This document shows positions 11,641 through 24,059 of a stretch of 64,000 bases of DNA, in pieces; the stretch's first letter is position 1, and each line of letters opens with the position of its first letter. The notes beneath the pieces are model-generated. The model did not search any database, had not been told where the DNA came from, and saw nothing but the letters and a program-made list of their open reading frames with translations. The position numbers and the translations under genes were made by a program. Source of the stretch: Pomacea canaliculata (lineage: Eukaryota > Mollusca > Gastropoda > Architaenioglossa > Ampullariidae); assembly GCF_003073045.1 (NCBI RefSeq), contig NC_037601.1:4929872-4993871 (forward strand), read 5' to 3'.

Positions 11641-12559
11641 CTACAAATACAGGTACATGGAAATGTGATTTACAGATTTTGCACCTATTAGCATAATAAA
11701 AAGGAGTTAACAGTAGCCAAAATATCCAATATATCTATATGTAGAATCTGTACAAACACACACACACACATTCAAACAGACCTCTTGCAGTGCATACTAT
11801 GATCATCATTAGCCTTATGTGCCAGTTAGAGTGATCTCTCATGATAAATGTTAATTAAAAAAATAAAATATGACAGAAACAAAGGCCCATGAAATATGGT
11901 AAAAGTATGGCTTTGTAACTTGATATATTGAATATATTATCTATTAAAATAGCGTAAGTTATCCAACCTTAGACTTACAGTATAGAAATTTTTGTTGATC
12001 GATTGTAACAAAAGAAGAATATTATATTTTAGCTCATAACAATTGTAAAATAAAGAAAAACTGATTATTATGTGTGATTCTAGAGAGAAATATAAGATAT
12101 ATTTCTTCTCTAAGAGAGGTCGTTTTAAAAGTTTTAAAAACAGGTCAGAATATATTTATAAAAAATTGTATACACATTGCATCACATGTACATCAAATTG
12201 CATAAAAATAGAAAGAAACGGACAAGGGAGGTAATAAAGAGCAGATTAAAAAAGAAGACCGCGAATGATTATCTCCCGTTTTTCGAATCGTTCCTAGCTC
12301 GCGCAAAACTCATTAATACTCGTGTATATTGAAGTAAAAGCTATTGTTTATTTATTGTTCTGTTTTCATTTTTTGTGAACCTGGTACATCAGGACCTGAA
12401 CGTTAAACCAGGATTAAAGAAGGTTTATCCCGTGGTTTAAAAAAAAGACAGACTAGTCGAGTAGCATGCCTGCCAACTCATGTGCTGCAAGGTTGTTATT
12501 ATGGGCAGGGCCACACCTTTTCTTAACCAGTTTGCTCCCACAGCTAGTAGACAAACTCT

Positions 12560-12870
12560 CCTAAACGATAGTAAGAGATGAAAACATTACAATAATAAGA
12601 GTTAAAACTTGACAATACTGAGAGCTGATAGTTTAATACTAAGAGCTGATATTACAATAATGAGAGCTGAAAACATTGCAATAATGAAAATGAAATCATT
12701 TTAATTAAAAGATTTTAAAATGTTAAAATAATGACGGGTGAAAACATTAAAATACTAAGGGTTAAAATTTTACGATACTGAGAGTTGAAAATATTATATT
12801 TATGAGGGATGAAACATTACAGTACTGAGAGTTGAAACCATTACATTCATAAAGGTTGAAAATAGGAGTC
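12560..12870. repeat. Degenerate ~27-bp tandem repeat
   Basis: Imperfect units of the type GAGAGCTGAAAACATTACA alternate with ACAATAATAAGAGTT. The same block, with small gaps, occurs in the second duplicon at about 24825-25115. Confidence 0.8.
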
Positions 12871-14034
12871 AGGACCGAAACTTGTCAAATAAAAAAGAAA
12901 TTAGTTTCTTTTTCTTTTCCAACTCTGCGCCTTCCTTCACTATAATTAAAATCCTAGACACTACAGGATGCAAGTCTTATTGAAATGCAGATATGAAGGT
13001 GAGGAAGAATTCAAGTCCCTCCCATGCGCTGCACCTGGGTGTATTTATAGTAACAGCCATGGAGGTCAGTGGACTGAAGGTGGTTAGTAGTACATGAGGT
13101 AGCACGACCTGATCATTTCAGTAAAGTGCGAGCTGTGTGTGTGTGTGGTGAGGTTTGTGTATGTGTGGTGAGGTCTGTGTCTATGTGTCCCTGCTACGGA
13201 CATGTAGCTTATGGACATACCGGGTAACCTTAATAGGAGATAAAAACAGACCTGAGTAAACACTTCTTAAGGGACACATTGTTTAGTACCCCTTGCAATT
13301 CTCCACCCGGAAGGAAATAATGTACATCACCGGAAACTTTGTTATCTTATTGACTAATCTGCATATTATTTAGCCTTAGTTGTATTTAATACATGGAAAC
13401 AAAAAAATCCAAGTAGTGCACTAGGGCTGTGTTCCTGTATATTTTATCTTGGCAGTACACTTTCTAGTTCTTCCTGTTACAATGCGACATGATTAGTGCT
13501 AGAATTACACTAAGGATGAATAGAGTGTAGTGATGTATTTTTAAGTTGTAGTAAATTATAAAATGTGGTGCAGGGGGAGTATTTTTAAACTTATATAGGG
13601 GGATATAATCTAGGTTTCTTTAGCGTGAAGTTCCGGGTGGTATATCAGGTGTATGCTCATAGACTCGAGAGGGGGAGCAAATTTAGGGCAACACCGGTTT
13701 AGAAGTGTATTGCGCAAGCACCGGGATAAAGATCCGGGAAGACACAACTGTGTGTACAACACTCACCTGTCTTGAGCGAACAGCAACAACATGGCCACCG
13801 CTGCTGACTGCAATCTTCCATAGAAGACAAAAGGTGAGAGAAGAGTCTGTAGTTTGTTGTTGATGGGTGATGATAATATTATTTGAAAATTGTGTTTATG
13901 AAATTTTCTAGTTTGATATTTTGTTTATACATCTTCTTTTTTTTTCTCTCTCTCTCTCACACACACATGTACGCAGATTAAAACATAAATACGTGCAAAG
14001 ATACACAAAGCACATAAGTACATATCAGATATAA

Positions 14035-14181
14035 CAGGGCTTCTGCTTACGCAAAAAATTGCGTACAGTACGCATTAAAAATTCGGAGGACCCTTCAAAT
14101 GGGATCAAATTTGGGCAAAACAGGGACTTAAGAAGAAGGGTCCCTGGGACCCCAAAGAATTTAGCCTTAGCAGAAGCCCTG
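14035..14181. mobile_element. Short hAT-type element (MITE), copy 3
   Basis: A 147-bp element with ends CAGGGCTTCTGCT and AGCAGAAGCCCTG, opposite in orientation to copies 1 and 2. Flanks carry GATATA on both sides. The matching place in the second duplicon (near 27114-27122) lacks the element and shows one GATATA, an empty site. Confidence 0.9.
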
Positions 14182-14881
14182 GATATACATACACAAAACC
14201 TAAGGCAGCTCTCTCTCTCACACACACATGGAAGAAAAGGAGATGAAAGAGGGAAGGTGGTTCTGAATTCCTGAATTCTACAATTATTTTTCCATATGCC
14301 TGTGATATAAGCCCTGCCCCAGATATCCACTATTATAAAGTAATGATATTATAATATAAGATTATGAGTTATGACGATGTTCCAGAAAAAGATGACATGA
14401 CTGTATTAGAATAAATGTACATGTTTTGTTCATGAAGAAATGAGACAGCGTCTGAAAATAAGAACTCATGGAGCAAACATTAATATCACCCGGTCTTATT
14501 TTCGGGGAAACACGGTAGTATTAGAGAAAATCTTCGATTCCATTTTGCAGTTTTTACTAATGTTAAGAGTGTAAACATTGTGACCACTGTGTCTAACATT
14601 TGTTACAGTGTCGATGGCGGACACACAACCCCTCAGTACTACCCGATGCTACATACCCACATCGGAGGCGCACCCATCAACACACACTTCATCGTGAAGC
14701 CCCACCCCACAGTCATGGTGAGTTCTTGGAACAACTTCCATATCCTTTCATCATCGAACACAATAGCACCTTTGTGAAAATAACAGGATTGTATTTAATT
14801 TTTCTGGAGTTTATGGTAAAACTAATCTTTGTGCCACACACATCTGCATTAATTTTATGTAATTTAGAGGCGTTAGCTTAA

Positions 14882-15990
14882 TTGTTTGCACTCACGGAAC
14901 ACTAATAAAATAAATTAAAACTAATGAAATTAAAATAAATTAAGCTCAAAGAATATGGATGACTTAAGGAACGAGTACTCGTGTGATATCTTGAGACAAG
15001 TCCCAATCTTAACGATCTTAATGAGAGGCTTTTAAAATTCAAACCCCTCTTCCCTTAAAAAGATTTTAACATATTACATAGGATTTGTGTTTTTACCCAA
15101 TTCTGTAATGATAAAAATTTATTTGTGAACAATCATAATACTACTGTTGAAAAATTTATTGGGAAAATCTGAATTATTTGTACTGATAGGCAAACCGAAA
15201 TAATTTTATTTACTGTTTCGCTGATCTTCAAAATTTAGACTGCATTTGACGAACTTTTTAACAACACCTGGAAACTATGCTAGGATTTATGATGCCAATA
15301 AAAAGAGCTATTGTGTTGTTGAAATCCTAGTTCTAAAATATTCTAATCCTGTAATCATCCTACAAATCCATCACAAATCCACGTTTCGCTTTACGTACCC
15401 GACCTGTCGGTGTTTTTGTCTCGATGATTAGCTAACAAAAGTAATGAGCTTAGAATTTTCTTTCCCTCGTTTCTTCCTTTTTAAATCAGCACAAAATAAT
15501 AATTTACCAAATAAGAATTCAAGAAACATGCACATAAATAAAACTACAATACTCCGGTAAGAAGGTAGCAGGCTTGGGGTACAAACACAACCTGAGTCGT
15601 CTCAGTCCACAGTTGATCAGATGGTATGGTTTCCAATGTTTTTATTTCATTACTTTTATAATTTGTTTGTTGTCCTTAGAACATGGTAGAACTTTTAAAT
15701 AAAGACAAAAACAATTACTAAGCTCAACATTTAACAACACTACGTTCACCATTTACATTTTTTTTTTTGCAAATGTTTTAGTTAGATATTATTTGATTAT
15801 ATTCTTTATTAAATTATTTCAATAATTTTTTTCCAATGAACCAGTTAAACCACAGTTTTAACTTTTGTTTTTAGGATAGCAAAACTGCGTTTGTCGCATC
15901 TAAAGACACACACATATTACTTGTAAAGCAAGAGGTAAACATGACCATCTGAATCCTGTAACCTATGAACTTCTGTTTTAATTTTGGCAG
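14882..15990 (+). other. Intron 2 of decayed gene B
   Basis: AT-rich intron DNA that matches intron 2 of gene D (28123-29048) over much of its length. No exon or element is seen. Confidence 0.65.
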
Positions 15991-16741
15991 GTGACTCATC
16001 CTGTCGTGACTGTAAGGAAGCCGGCAACCACTTGTTCTCTGGTGATGCCGGCGCTCAGAACCATCTTCTGTTGCTTCGTCTGCGGCATTGCCGGCATCCT
16101 CGTCGCCTGTGAGGTACATCACGTGATTTACCCCCACCAATGAAATTTCACAAATATTATGTTTACATATGTTTTACTATTTTTCTGGTGGCGGCTTCGT
16201 GCACTTCGATTATTGCTTCTGTTGATGGTGTTGCTGTCATTGTTGTTGATTCTGCCGTTTGTTGCTGAGCACAAGGATGTTTTCACGTGTGTTGTTTAGG
16301 GTAACCACAGAATGTTTTACATGTGTTGCGAACCCCGCAATAACCCCGTGTTATTTGCTGTTACAACATGTTATTATGTCGTTAAAAATGACATATCCAC
16401 GCAGTTTGTTAACCATGTATGTTTACACGTGCCGGGGTAGGTTGTCATGTGGGTTTAAGCTAGATATATTTTTACAAGTGTTTTTAACCACAGCATGCTT
16501 TACATCGCTTGTTAACTACTGAATGTCTGACGTCTGCTGCTGACCACAGTCCGTGTTCACATCTGTTCACAGGCCCGCCTGCGAGTCCTGGAGACCAAAC
16601 TCGATCCAGCCCGCCATTCCAAAAGCATCGTGTGGATTTTCTTGGGCATCGCCCTCTTGCTATGGACTCCTCAACTTGGGACTAGGTGTCTACTACGTAG
16701 TTCTCGTTTGGACTAATCGGCCAACTTTTCTTAATATGTAG

Positions 16742-18281
16742 TCAGCTAGACTACAGCTACTTTTTTTCAAAATGTAGCCGGTTTCACTACAGCTACAATT
16801 TTCCAAAAAGTAACCAGCTACTTTTGGCTACTTTTAAAATGTAGTCAGCTGCTTTTGGCGCGGGATGTTATAAAAAGTTAGCTGTAGCAACATACACAAA
16901 CATCAAACGTAGACACAAAACACTATATTACTTGCTAACACAAGAACTGGTTTTGATATACATTGACCTTTATTCTGATCTGAGACCACCAAAAACTCCA
17001 TATTAACAACAAAATGCAAAGGTATAAAACAAACTTTTGACTTAGTGCTGATAATTTGTGAATACTGTTAAAACAAATCTACATGCTTTCAGTCCTTCAT
17101 GGCATTGAACTTGACCAGAACTTTGGCCTCGAAGTTGCTGTCTGTCCCCCTAGTGCGCAGCTTTGTCATGATAAGTCCTGCCAGACTGAACTATCAACCG
17201 CAGCACTGCTTGGCAAGACGGTGTTGGTGCGCAGATAGAGTTGTTTGATCGTGGGGTGTTTGTCCAGTTCATTGACATTCTGCGACAATCCAGACATCAG
17301 GAAGGTAGTTGTCTCAGGAGTGCCGGTAACTTCTTCATAAATGAATTTTTGTACTTATTTTGATTTGTACGCAAGTGTCACAAGACCAGTGACAGTGAAT
17401 ATTATGTTTTGTTTTTTTAATCAACACCCCCCCCCTGCCCCTGTCAAAAGTTTGTTTATTTATTTACGGATATTTGTATAGCGCTTATTCTCGTGTAATC
17501 TGAGCTCTAAGCGCTTCACATTCTTCTCATTCTCAAAAGAACAGTGACACAGAGTAGCTTATAAATGAAGAAAAAATACACTGAAATAACGAAAACTCTC
17601 CCTCACCTTGGGTTCGACACAGTTGCAAGCAGGGTGTCTTGGTCCTTATAGGCATCAGCAAATCTGGTCTCCAACCCATTCAGGACAGTAGTAGCCAGGG
17701 GACCACAGATTTCTAGCTTGGACTTGTGTTGTTCGATGCGGGTCTTGAGGGTGTTGAGCTGAGGCAGGAGGTGTCCCTGCAAGTAGTCGAGGCATCTGGC
17801 AAGAGGCCTCATCACCTGCAACAAACAAATAACAACCAAATGTTGAACCTCATTTTCAAAGGGGGAAAAAAGGGAAGCAACCACATACCTGTGTGTGTTG
17901 ACATGTAACCCTGAACCAAGGGGAATAATTTGAAAAACGGTATAGCTTAGCTCAATGAAAAATTTTGCTATAAAACATAAAAAAAACTTACCATAACAAA
18001 CTCTTTCACGAAGAGCTGGTCTCTGGGGTAAACCTTAGGAGCGTGCGAGACACGTGGGTGTCTGGCTGTCAACACACCGAGCAGTGAGAGCAGTGGCTGT
18101 CGTCGTCTTGCTGACACGCTGTTGACGAATGGTCGTGAAAGTAGCCAACATGTAGCCAAGCTACGGCTACTTTCTAAAATGTAGCTGCGGCTACAAACTA
18201 CTTTTTTAATTTGTAGCCGGCTACGCTACAAACTACAAAATTTGTAGCCGGCTACAGTACAGCTACCCTATCCCATCCCTG
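16742..18281 (-). mobile_element. hAT transposon relic with TAGCTAC-rich ends
   Basis: Both ends are rich in variants of GTAGCCGGCTAC and related GTAGC units, and the right end finishes CCCATCCCTG as hAT elements do. On the minus strand 17884-17603 reads MRPLARCLDYLQGHLLPQL and CGPLATTVLNGLETRF, typical of hAT transposases, and 17190-17095 reads GLIMTKLRTRGTDSNFEAKV, the C-terminal dimerisation region. The catalytic part is missing. The left terminus is lost: the relic abuts the stop codon of gene B, and the 8 bp after its right end (TTTATCTC) are not found at the left, so insertion was followed by deletion. Confidence 0.78.
17455..17575 (-). mobile_element. SINE 3' end fragment
   Basis: Read on the minus strand it runs GTGTCACTG ... 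GTGAAGCGCTTAGAGCTC ... AAGCGCTATACAAATA and then an A/T-rich tail with AAATAAAT units. This is the usual 3' form of SINEs widespread in molluscs. A related fragment lies at about 36985-37075. It is nested in the hAT relic. Confidence 0.55.
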
Positions 18282-18780
18282 TTTATCTCTTTACATTTGT
18301 AAAATAAAGTGATCACCGTGTGTAATGAAAGATATATTTTTTCGAAGAGAGGTCGTTTTGAAAGCTTTAATCTGGTGGGTCTTTAATCTGGTAATCCTTA
18401 ATCTATTGTCGCCATTGCCAGAAGCACCGCCCTCAGCATCTGTAGATGATGTAGAAGTAGAGAAGTAGAGGTGAGCAGTGTGCATTGTCCTTTCAACGAT
18501 GGGCGTCAAGGGCCTCGCACACACCATTGCCTGTCATGAAGCATATCGCAGTCAGGTGTGAAGGAATAACAAATACTCCCATTATACGACTAATAATAAT
18601 ATTAATGTCTACTTGTGTAGTGTCAACAGTGTTGTAGACTTTGACTTATGGTCTTGTGTTTTTCATCCGCTTTTATCTTCTCTGCTCTCCACTCTCTGTT
18701 CTATGTAACAAAGCCCCGTGGATCGCAGTAAATCAGGTGGCGACCGTTTATGTCGGGTAGTTTGTTACCCAGTTACATTT
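18282..18780 (+). other. 3' flank of gene B (copy of 3385-3830)
   Basis: It carries an AATAAA signal (18303-18308) and nearly the same sequence as the 3' flank of gene A, ending in the shared GGCGACCGTTTATGTCGGGT. This shows that genes A and B descend from one gene with this tail. Confidence 0.8.
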
Positions 18781-20690
18781 CTTTTCTTATTTTCTCTCTC
18801 TTTCCTTCTTATTCTGTAACGGAGTTTTTCCCGGTACGACTTGGGGACTTATGGGAACGTCCCTCGTTTGATCGTCACATTATGTTAAGAAAGATTAAAC
18901 CCCATTAACCACCAACAGAAGGGAACTGAAATGTTAGTGTTCACTTTTAAAATCATTTGTCCTGCGTTCGTGACATTTTTGACTGAATTACAGGTAAGGA
19001 GATTCTGACCTTTTGGAGTGCATGGTGGTGTTTGTGAATTAAATCTTAAAACGGAATAAAACAGACCGGAACTTGTCTAAAAATATATTCTTTGTTTTCG
19101 CCCCCTTTGTGCCTTCCTTCACTATAATTAAAATCCTAGACACTACAGGATGCAAGTCTTATTGAAATGCAGATATGAAGGGGAGAGAAGAATACCGGGT
19201 CCTTCCTGTACGCTGCACCTTGGTGTATTTATAGTAACAGCCATGGAGGTCAGTGGACTGAAGGTGGCTTGTAGTATATGAGGTAGTACGACCTGATCAT
19301 TTCAGTAAAGTGCAAGCTGTGTGTGTGTGGTGAGGTCTGTGTGTGTGTGTGGTGAGGTGTGTGTGTGTTGGGGGGGGTGAGGTCTGTGTGTGTGTGTGGT
19401 GAGGTCTGTGTGTACGTGTGGTGAGGTCTGTGTGTGTGTGAGAGAGTGATGTCCCTTCTCTTAACAGGCTAGAGGGGTTTAGCACTCCCCCGGTTCTCGT
19501 TTTTTAATAATCTTGTTTTAAAATAGTAATATATTGTAAAATATGATGCAGAGGAAGTAGTTTTAAAACTTATATGGCGGGATAATGTAGACTTTTCTCG
19601 CTGCCAGTAGTACAATAAAAAGATGCCTCGTATTTTTGTTTTGTTTTACTGTTTGTTAGGAAAACGACTTGCTAGGGACCTGTTTTATGACTGTAGTTCT
19701 ATTGTCATGCTCGGTGACATTAATAAGTAGTAAATCAGTGCATTTACCTAAACGACCAGGAAGTCGTAATGCAAACCGTCTTCAGTTTATGTGCCTCGTC
19801 CTTTACGACAGGTGAACAAACTAAAAAAAAAAACCCTCTTAATTCTCCACCTGAATAGGACGGAATTAAACTAGTATGCGGACAGGGAAGGGGTAACCGG
19901 TGTTTTACTCAGATCCAGGAACTAAGGCTACATCACTGTAAAGCACCCAGCCTTGTATAAAGACATCACATGCTCAGAAAGAGCAGTATGCCCGAGGTAA
20001 GAACCCAGGTTAGCAAACGCTAACTCTATTGGTGACAGGTGCTACAGCCGTGGCACCACCAGACCTCCCCATATGGAAGATGTGTGTGGGGTGGGGGACT
20101 AGAGAGGACCTATGTCTGATCTTGTGGTACAAGGGAATTGACTCCAGAGGGAATAGACTCCTGAGGTGTTAAATCCAAGAGATGTCCAGGAAGTGATGCT
20201 TCCTGCTGAATGTAGACGACAGGTCACGGGTCAGCTATATGATATACTCCATAGATTATATCACACGGGGAAGATATACAAGGGATGAAGTAGCATTCGG
20301 CATTACACTTATACATAAATATAAAAAGAAGTCTTATCCAAATCCTTTAAGCTATTAAAGGATTTGTTACACGTATAGTTAAAAGTTAAAGACTTTCGTA
20401 CAACAATTTAAAAATTTTCTGTAAATGATACTGTTAAAACGTTCTACCAGAGGTTACATAGTTCCATTCGGAGGCCGCGGCGTGACTGTACCTATTGCTT
20501 GAGGATCGGAACTCTGAATGTCTATATTCTACAGTTGTCACTTTCGAATGAACACAGTCCTCACTCGTTTGAGTACATTCCTCGACCATAACATTCTTAC
20601 ACACACTGCATTTATTCCTTCAAATAAAAAATAACAATGGCTAAAGTGAAATGCAGTCAATTCAAGACAGGGTATAGATGAGAGGGGGAG
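18781..20690 (+). other. 5' flank of gene C
   Basis: Sequence from about 19080 to 19460 matches 12900-13190 and 25140-25450 in the two duplicons, so the upstream region of gene C is a third, more diverged copy. No exon is seen. Confidence 0.6.
19315..19445. repeat. TG-rich minisatellite
   Basis: Tandem units of the type GTGTGTGTGTGGTGAGGTCT. Shorter versions stand at equivalent places upstream of genes B (13133-13190) and D (25376-25470). Confidence 0.88.
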
Positions 20691-20743
20691 TAATTTCCAG
20701 GAATTACACCGGTTGATATAAAGGTGTTACTCAAGTACAGAGG

Positions 20744-20750
20744 TATAAAA
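20744..20750 (+). promoter_or_regulatory. TATA box of gene C
   Basis: TATAAAA lies 54 bp before the ATG at 20804. The surrounding 130 bp, including CACCGGTT and CACACTCACCTGTCT, are conserved before exon 1 of genes B and D, where the box reads GGGATAAAGAT (13723-13733, 26777-26787). That makes this the shared core promoter of the cluster. Confidence 0.65.
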
Positions 20751-20803
20751 CCTGGTGGGAACTGTCTGTATACCACACTCACCTGTCTCGATCAGGCAAT
20801 GAC

Positions 20804-23800
20804 ATGGCCACCACTGCAGATTTCGGTCTTGAACACACGCCCAAAGATTCCAACGGTAGGGTATGCGCTTCCTGTTTGTCGACTGTAGTGGTAATAATAA
20901 CATTTTGCATATTGTTTTGCTGTTTTAAAGTTATTTGAAATTGTTTCTTTGATTTTCTCACTTTTTATGTTTTTAAAACTTCTCGTATAGTACATTATTT
21001 GCGTACAACGATTGAGTTTCAATAATCACGCGACGAGGTCACTGTATGAAATACAACTCTAGCCGTACAATCCGGAGTCAAATAAAAACTAATACTTTCA
21101 TGATTTGGAATCTTAGGAAGATTGCACAACAAAGTTGACACTGCATGGAGCATGTTCAACTAAGATTCACACCAAAGAAGTTTTTGCAATATTTCAAGCT
21201 ATCATCACCCATGACCCACAAAATCACACTGCAGTCCACCAGATTATGGTGATTCATCACCATTCGCATTAGTTCAGTCTTATCAGTGTTCTGTTTATCT
21301 GATTGGTGCTCATCCAGGATAGACCATAAATACATCTGTGAACAGTGTTCAGAGTGAAAACTTTTGACAGCTCAGTGTCATCACAATACTTCTGATTAGG
21401 ACAACACCAGTAAAAAACCAAAAGACTTACCAAGGTTCTCGAACTACATACCATGGTCAAGACAGACAATAGCTGTGCTAAGATCAAGAAACATATGCAT
21501 TGGCACAAACAGCTCATCCTCTTTTGAAAGTAGATTGTTGAAAACGCATGTGATGGCAATTTTAGTGTGCTTTGATTCTTTTGTGAGCTGACTGAAAAAT
21601 AAGAAAAATGATTTTGAGAGAAATGATTTTCCAATTAAGTCAGTTTTCCCAACAATGTTGAAACGAATTAAAGTTTACAAGAGGCCAAAAATAGATGAAC
21701 TCATTCGGATTAAGCCATGAAATCATTAGTAATGATGTAAGAACATCCTGATTGAAACCATGAAAAACTGTGCAATAGGAAAGTGAAATAATTCTCAGTC
21801 TTAAAAATAACAGGCAGAAGGTTAACCAGACCTTGTTTAGTGAGTGACTTGGGGATTGAATCAAGACAATCTCTTTTAAATGATTTGACAATCAGATCAT
21901 GGATTTCTCTGTCCGACACGGATTGAAACTGACAGTTCAGATGGTTTTACAATCAAATGTGAAAAAAATCTGCCTGTAAACAGGTAACTGGGACAACCTC
22001 CTCACCTTGTTCACCCAGGGAGTAGGCAGAGAATCATTTACGCTCCTGGATCTTCACAGGACAAGATGATCAAGAACCTCAGGAACACCACAACTATAAA
22101 CAGACACAAGAACTGACTCATGACATAGGAGAGAGTTTAAATAAACACACTAAAACTAAAAATTGTGAGAGTCAAAAGCTTTCTTGACATCAAGACGCAA
22201 TCAATATTATTGTTTAGCTGAGGGCTTAAAAATCTTAAACTGGAGAAAATGGTTCATTGATCGCCAAGGATACTACTACTACAACTTCTTCTTCTACTAC
22301 TACTTCTACTATAGGCACACTAAGCAACATAAAGCTTGGGTACAAGAGCAGAACGTGAAGCAATGGATAAAGGTATGAAAGGATATAAAACAAAATCTGA
22401 GTGATAGTGGACAACTACTCACTGTAGAATGTGTCCATTATTGTGGGTTAAGGCCCCGACAAGCTGTAGACATCCCTGGTCTTGCAACAATGTCTTGACT
22501 ACATTCCTGTCAAAGCTAGGATACAACTAAAAGTTGATGTCACGAAGGACTACAACATCGCAATGCAAATCTGAATGGCTAGAAAAATATTTGGAAAATA
22601 TCGCTACTTTCAATTTGTTACAATAATACGTTCTAAACTTTTAGTAACTTAGTAGAAAAACCCACTTAATGACCTAAGGACTGACTTACTAACCCAAGGA
22701 AGAGCTGTGATTTTCCTGCACGTCTGTGCATGCTACTGATTGTCACAATTGTTTCTCGAGAACACAGGGTATCAAGCACTCAGCACAGTTCACTTCCTCC
22801 TAGTCATTATTAGGGTGTTGCTCTTGACCTTTAACCTCTGCTTGTGGAAGTAAATAATTGGGTGCAGGCTGTATCTATAACTAACGATTTCTATAATAGC
22901 GGTTGGTGTAGAAATGCGATCTGTTGGACTGAGAGGCTGAAGACCGTTGTCATTGTCTTTGAAATGTTTTCTACAGTACCCAGGACTGACTCACCTCCTG
23001 GATACTACACAGTGTCAGAGCATGTTCACACCGGGACCACACCCCCGTTCATAGGGATGCATGGGACCCAACCCAGTACAATGGGGACCTCTGTGGTGGT
23101 GAGTTCTTTTTACAAATTTGACATTTTATCTTTATCCTTTTAACAGAAACGCTTCTGTGCAACAAGAAGGATATGTTTTTTAAATTACCGAGATGTTCAA
23201 AGCAAATCATTGCTGGGTTGTAAGCTAAACTTTGTTCACTGCGTGTGTGGATTGGTTTGATATACTATAGAGAAGCTAATTGATCTGCTTACACTAACTT
23301 ATTTTAAATAAATTAAACGATATCAAAACAAGTGCAGAAAACAAGTGCACAGGCAAAACTTGAAGACAAATCCCAATGAAGGAGATTTGTTTTTTAAATA
23401 CCTCCCCTCGTCCACAAATAAAAAACCATCAATCAAAAACAAGAGAACATTTCTTTAATTAGTTTATTCTGTAACGTAAAATTTAATTCTGAAAATTGAT
23501 TGAGTCTAGCAAACTGCGAACCACTCTCTCGTATTTCGGCAGATGATTCAACCAGTGATGACCGGACCGGAGCCGAGGACCACGTGCTCTCTGGTGATGT
23601 CGGTGCTGAGCACCATCTTCTGCTGCTTCATCTGCGGCATGGCTGGCATCCTCGTCGCCTGGAAGGTACATCACGGTTGGTTTTCCCGTGTGTTGTTAGT
23701 CACATTATGTTATTTGTTGATACCTTGTTTTATTATGTTTTCGAATCATATGTGTGCAGTGGACGATGATATGTTGTTATGAAGGTTTTGTAAGCTGTCT

Positions 23801-24059
23801 ATGTTTTGACATGTGTTGTTACCAACGGTATGTTTGTCCTCACTCGTCAACCTCTGCGTGTTTGACGTCTGCTGCTGACCACAGTAGTGTTCACATCTGT
23901 TCACAGGCCCGTCTGTATGTCCTGGAGAAGAAGTACGAGCAGGCCCGCCATTCTGTCAAAGTCGTCTGGATCTTCTTCGGCCTCGCCGTCTTCTTCGGAG
24001 TTATTTTCATCTTTTCCTGCTTTACTCCCATCTGGTATGTGGTATTCGGCATTCGCTAG
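20804..24059 (+). CDS. CD225/IFITM-like small membrane protein (gene C)
   Basis: Four exons join in frame to 149 residues: 20804-20855, 22977-23098, 23543-23665 and 23907-24059. All introns are GT-AG, with phases 1, 0 and 0 as in gene D. The N-terminal 58 residues are soluble and proline/threonine-rich (MATTADFGLEHTPKDSN, then SPPGYYTVSEHVHTGTTPP). Exon 3 carries the first hydrophobic segment, TTCSLVMSVLSTIFCCFI then CGMAGILVAWK, with a Cys-Cys pair where IFITM proteins are palmitoylated. Exon 4 gives the loop ARLYVLEKKYEQARHSVKVV and a second helix WIFFGLAVFFGVIFIFS. This is the CD225 (dispanin) plan of two membrane-associated segments joined by a basic loop. Family members act in membranes, and vertebrate IFITMs hinder virus fusion; the role here is unknown. 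AATAAA follows at 24299-24304. A dead LINE lies in intron 1. The ATG is supported by the conserved promoter. Confidence 0.78.
21150..21950 (-). mobile_element. LINE reverse transcriptase relic (CR1/L2-like)
   Basis: On the minus strand, decayed frames show VPMHMFLDLSTAIVCLDHGM (the 'LLDLSAAFDTVDH' block of CR1/L2-type reverse transcriptases) and, further on, WMSTNQ followed in another frame by NTDKTELMRM. Upstream, LLPVIFKTENYFTFLLHS resembles the block that normally reads 'NLPFISKxxEK'. Several frame breaks and missing motifs mark an old copy. It lies antisense in intron 1 of gene C. Confidence 0.6.

Larger units (their letters stand above)
11960..16741 (+). repeat. Segmental duplication, copy 1 (direct repeat of 24240-29803)
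   Basis: The order of landmarks is the same in both copies: a 3'-untranslated segment with AATAAA (12049-12054 and 24299-24304), the 'GGTCGTTTTAAAAG' stretch, a 27-bp degenerate repeat block, a TG-rich block, a promoter/exon 1 segment, and exons 2-4 of a CD225-like gene. Differences include about 780 bp present only in copy 2 (25460-26240), an insertion only in copy 2 (28244-28383), and the short element at 14035-14181 only in copy 1. Confidence 0.88.
13791..16741 (+). pseudogene. CD225/IFITM-like gene B, decayed
   Basis: All four exons of the family are present but broken. Exon 1 (from 13791) begins MATAADCNLP and then stops, because 9 bp present in gene D are missing. Exon 2 (14609-14717) is 16 bp shorter than in D and its frame shifts after MADT. 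Exon 3 (15991-16113) is open and encodes VTHPVVTVRKPATTCSLV and the first membrane segment, but with C-E in place of W-K at its end. Exon 4 (16573-16741) starts ARLRVLETKLDPARHSKSIV and then shifts frame within the second membrane segment. Splice sites of exons 2-4 remain intact. It is the duplicate of intact gene D. A hAT relic follows its stop directly. A truncated product cannot be excluded, but a normal protein can. Confidence 0.85.
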
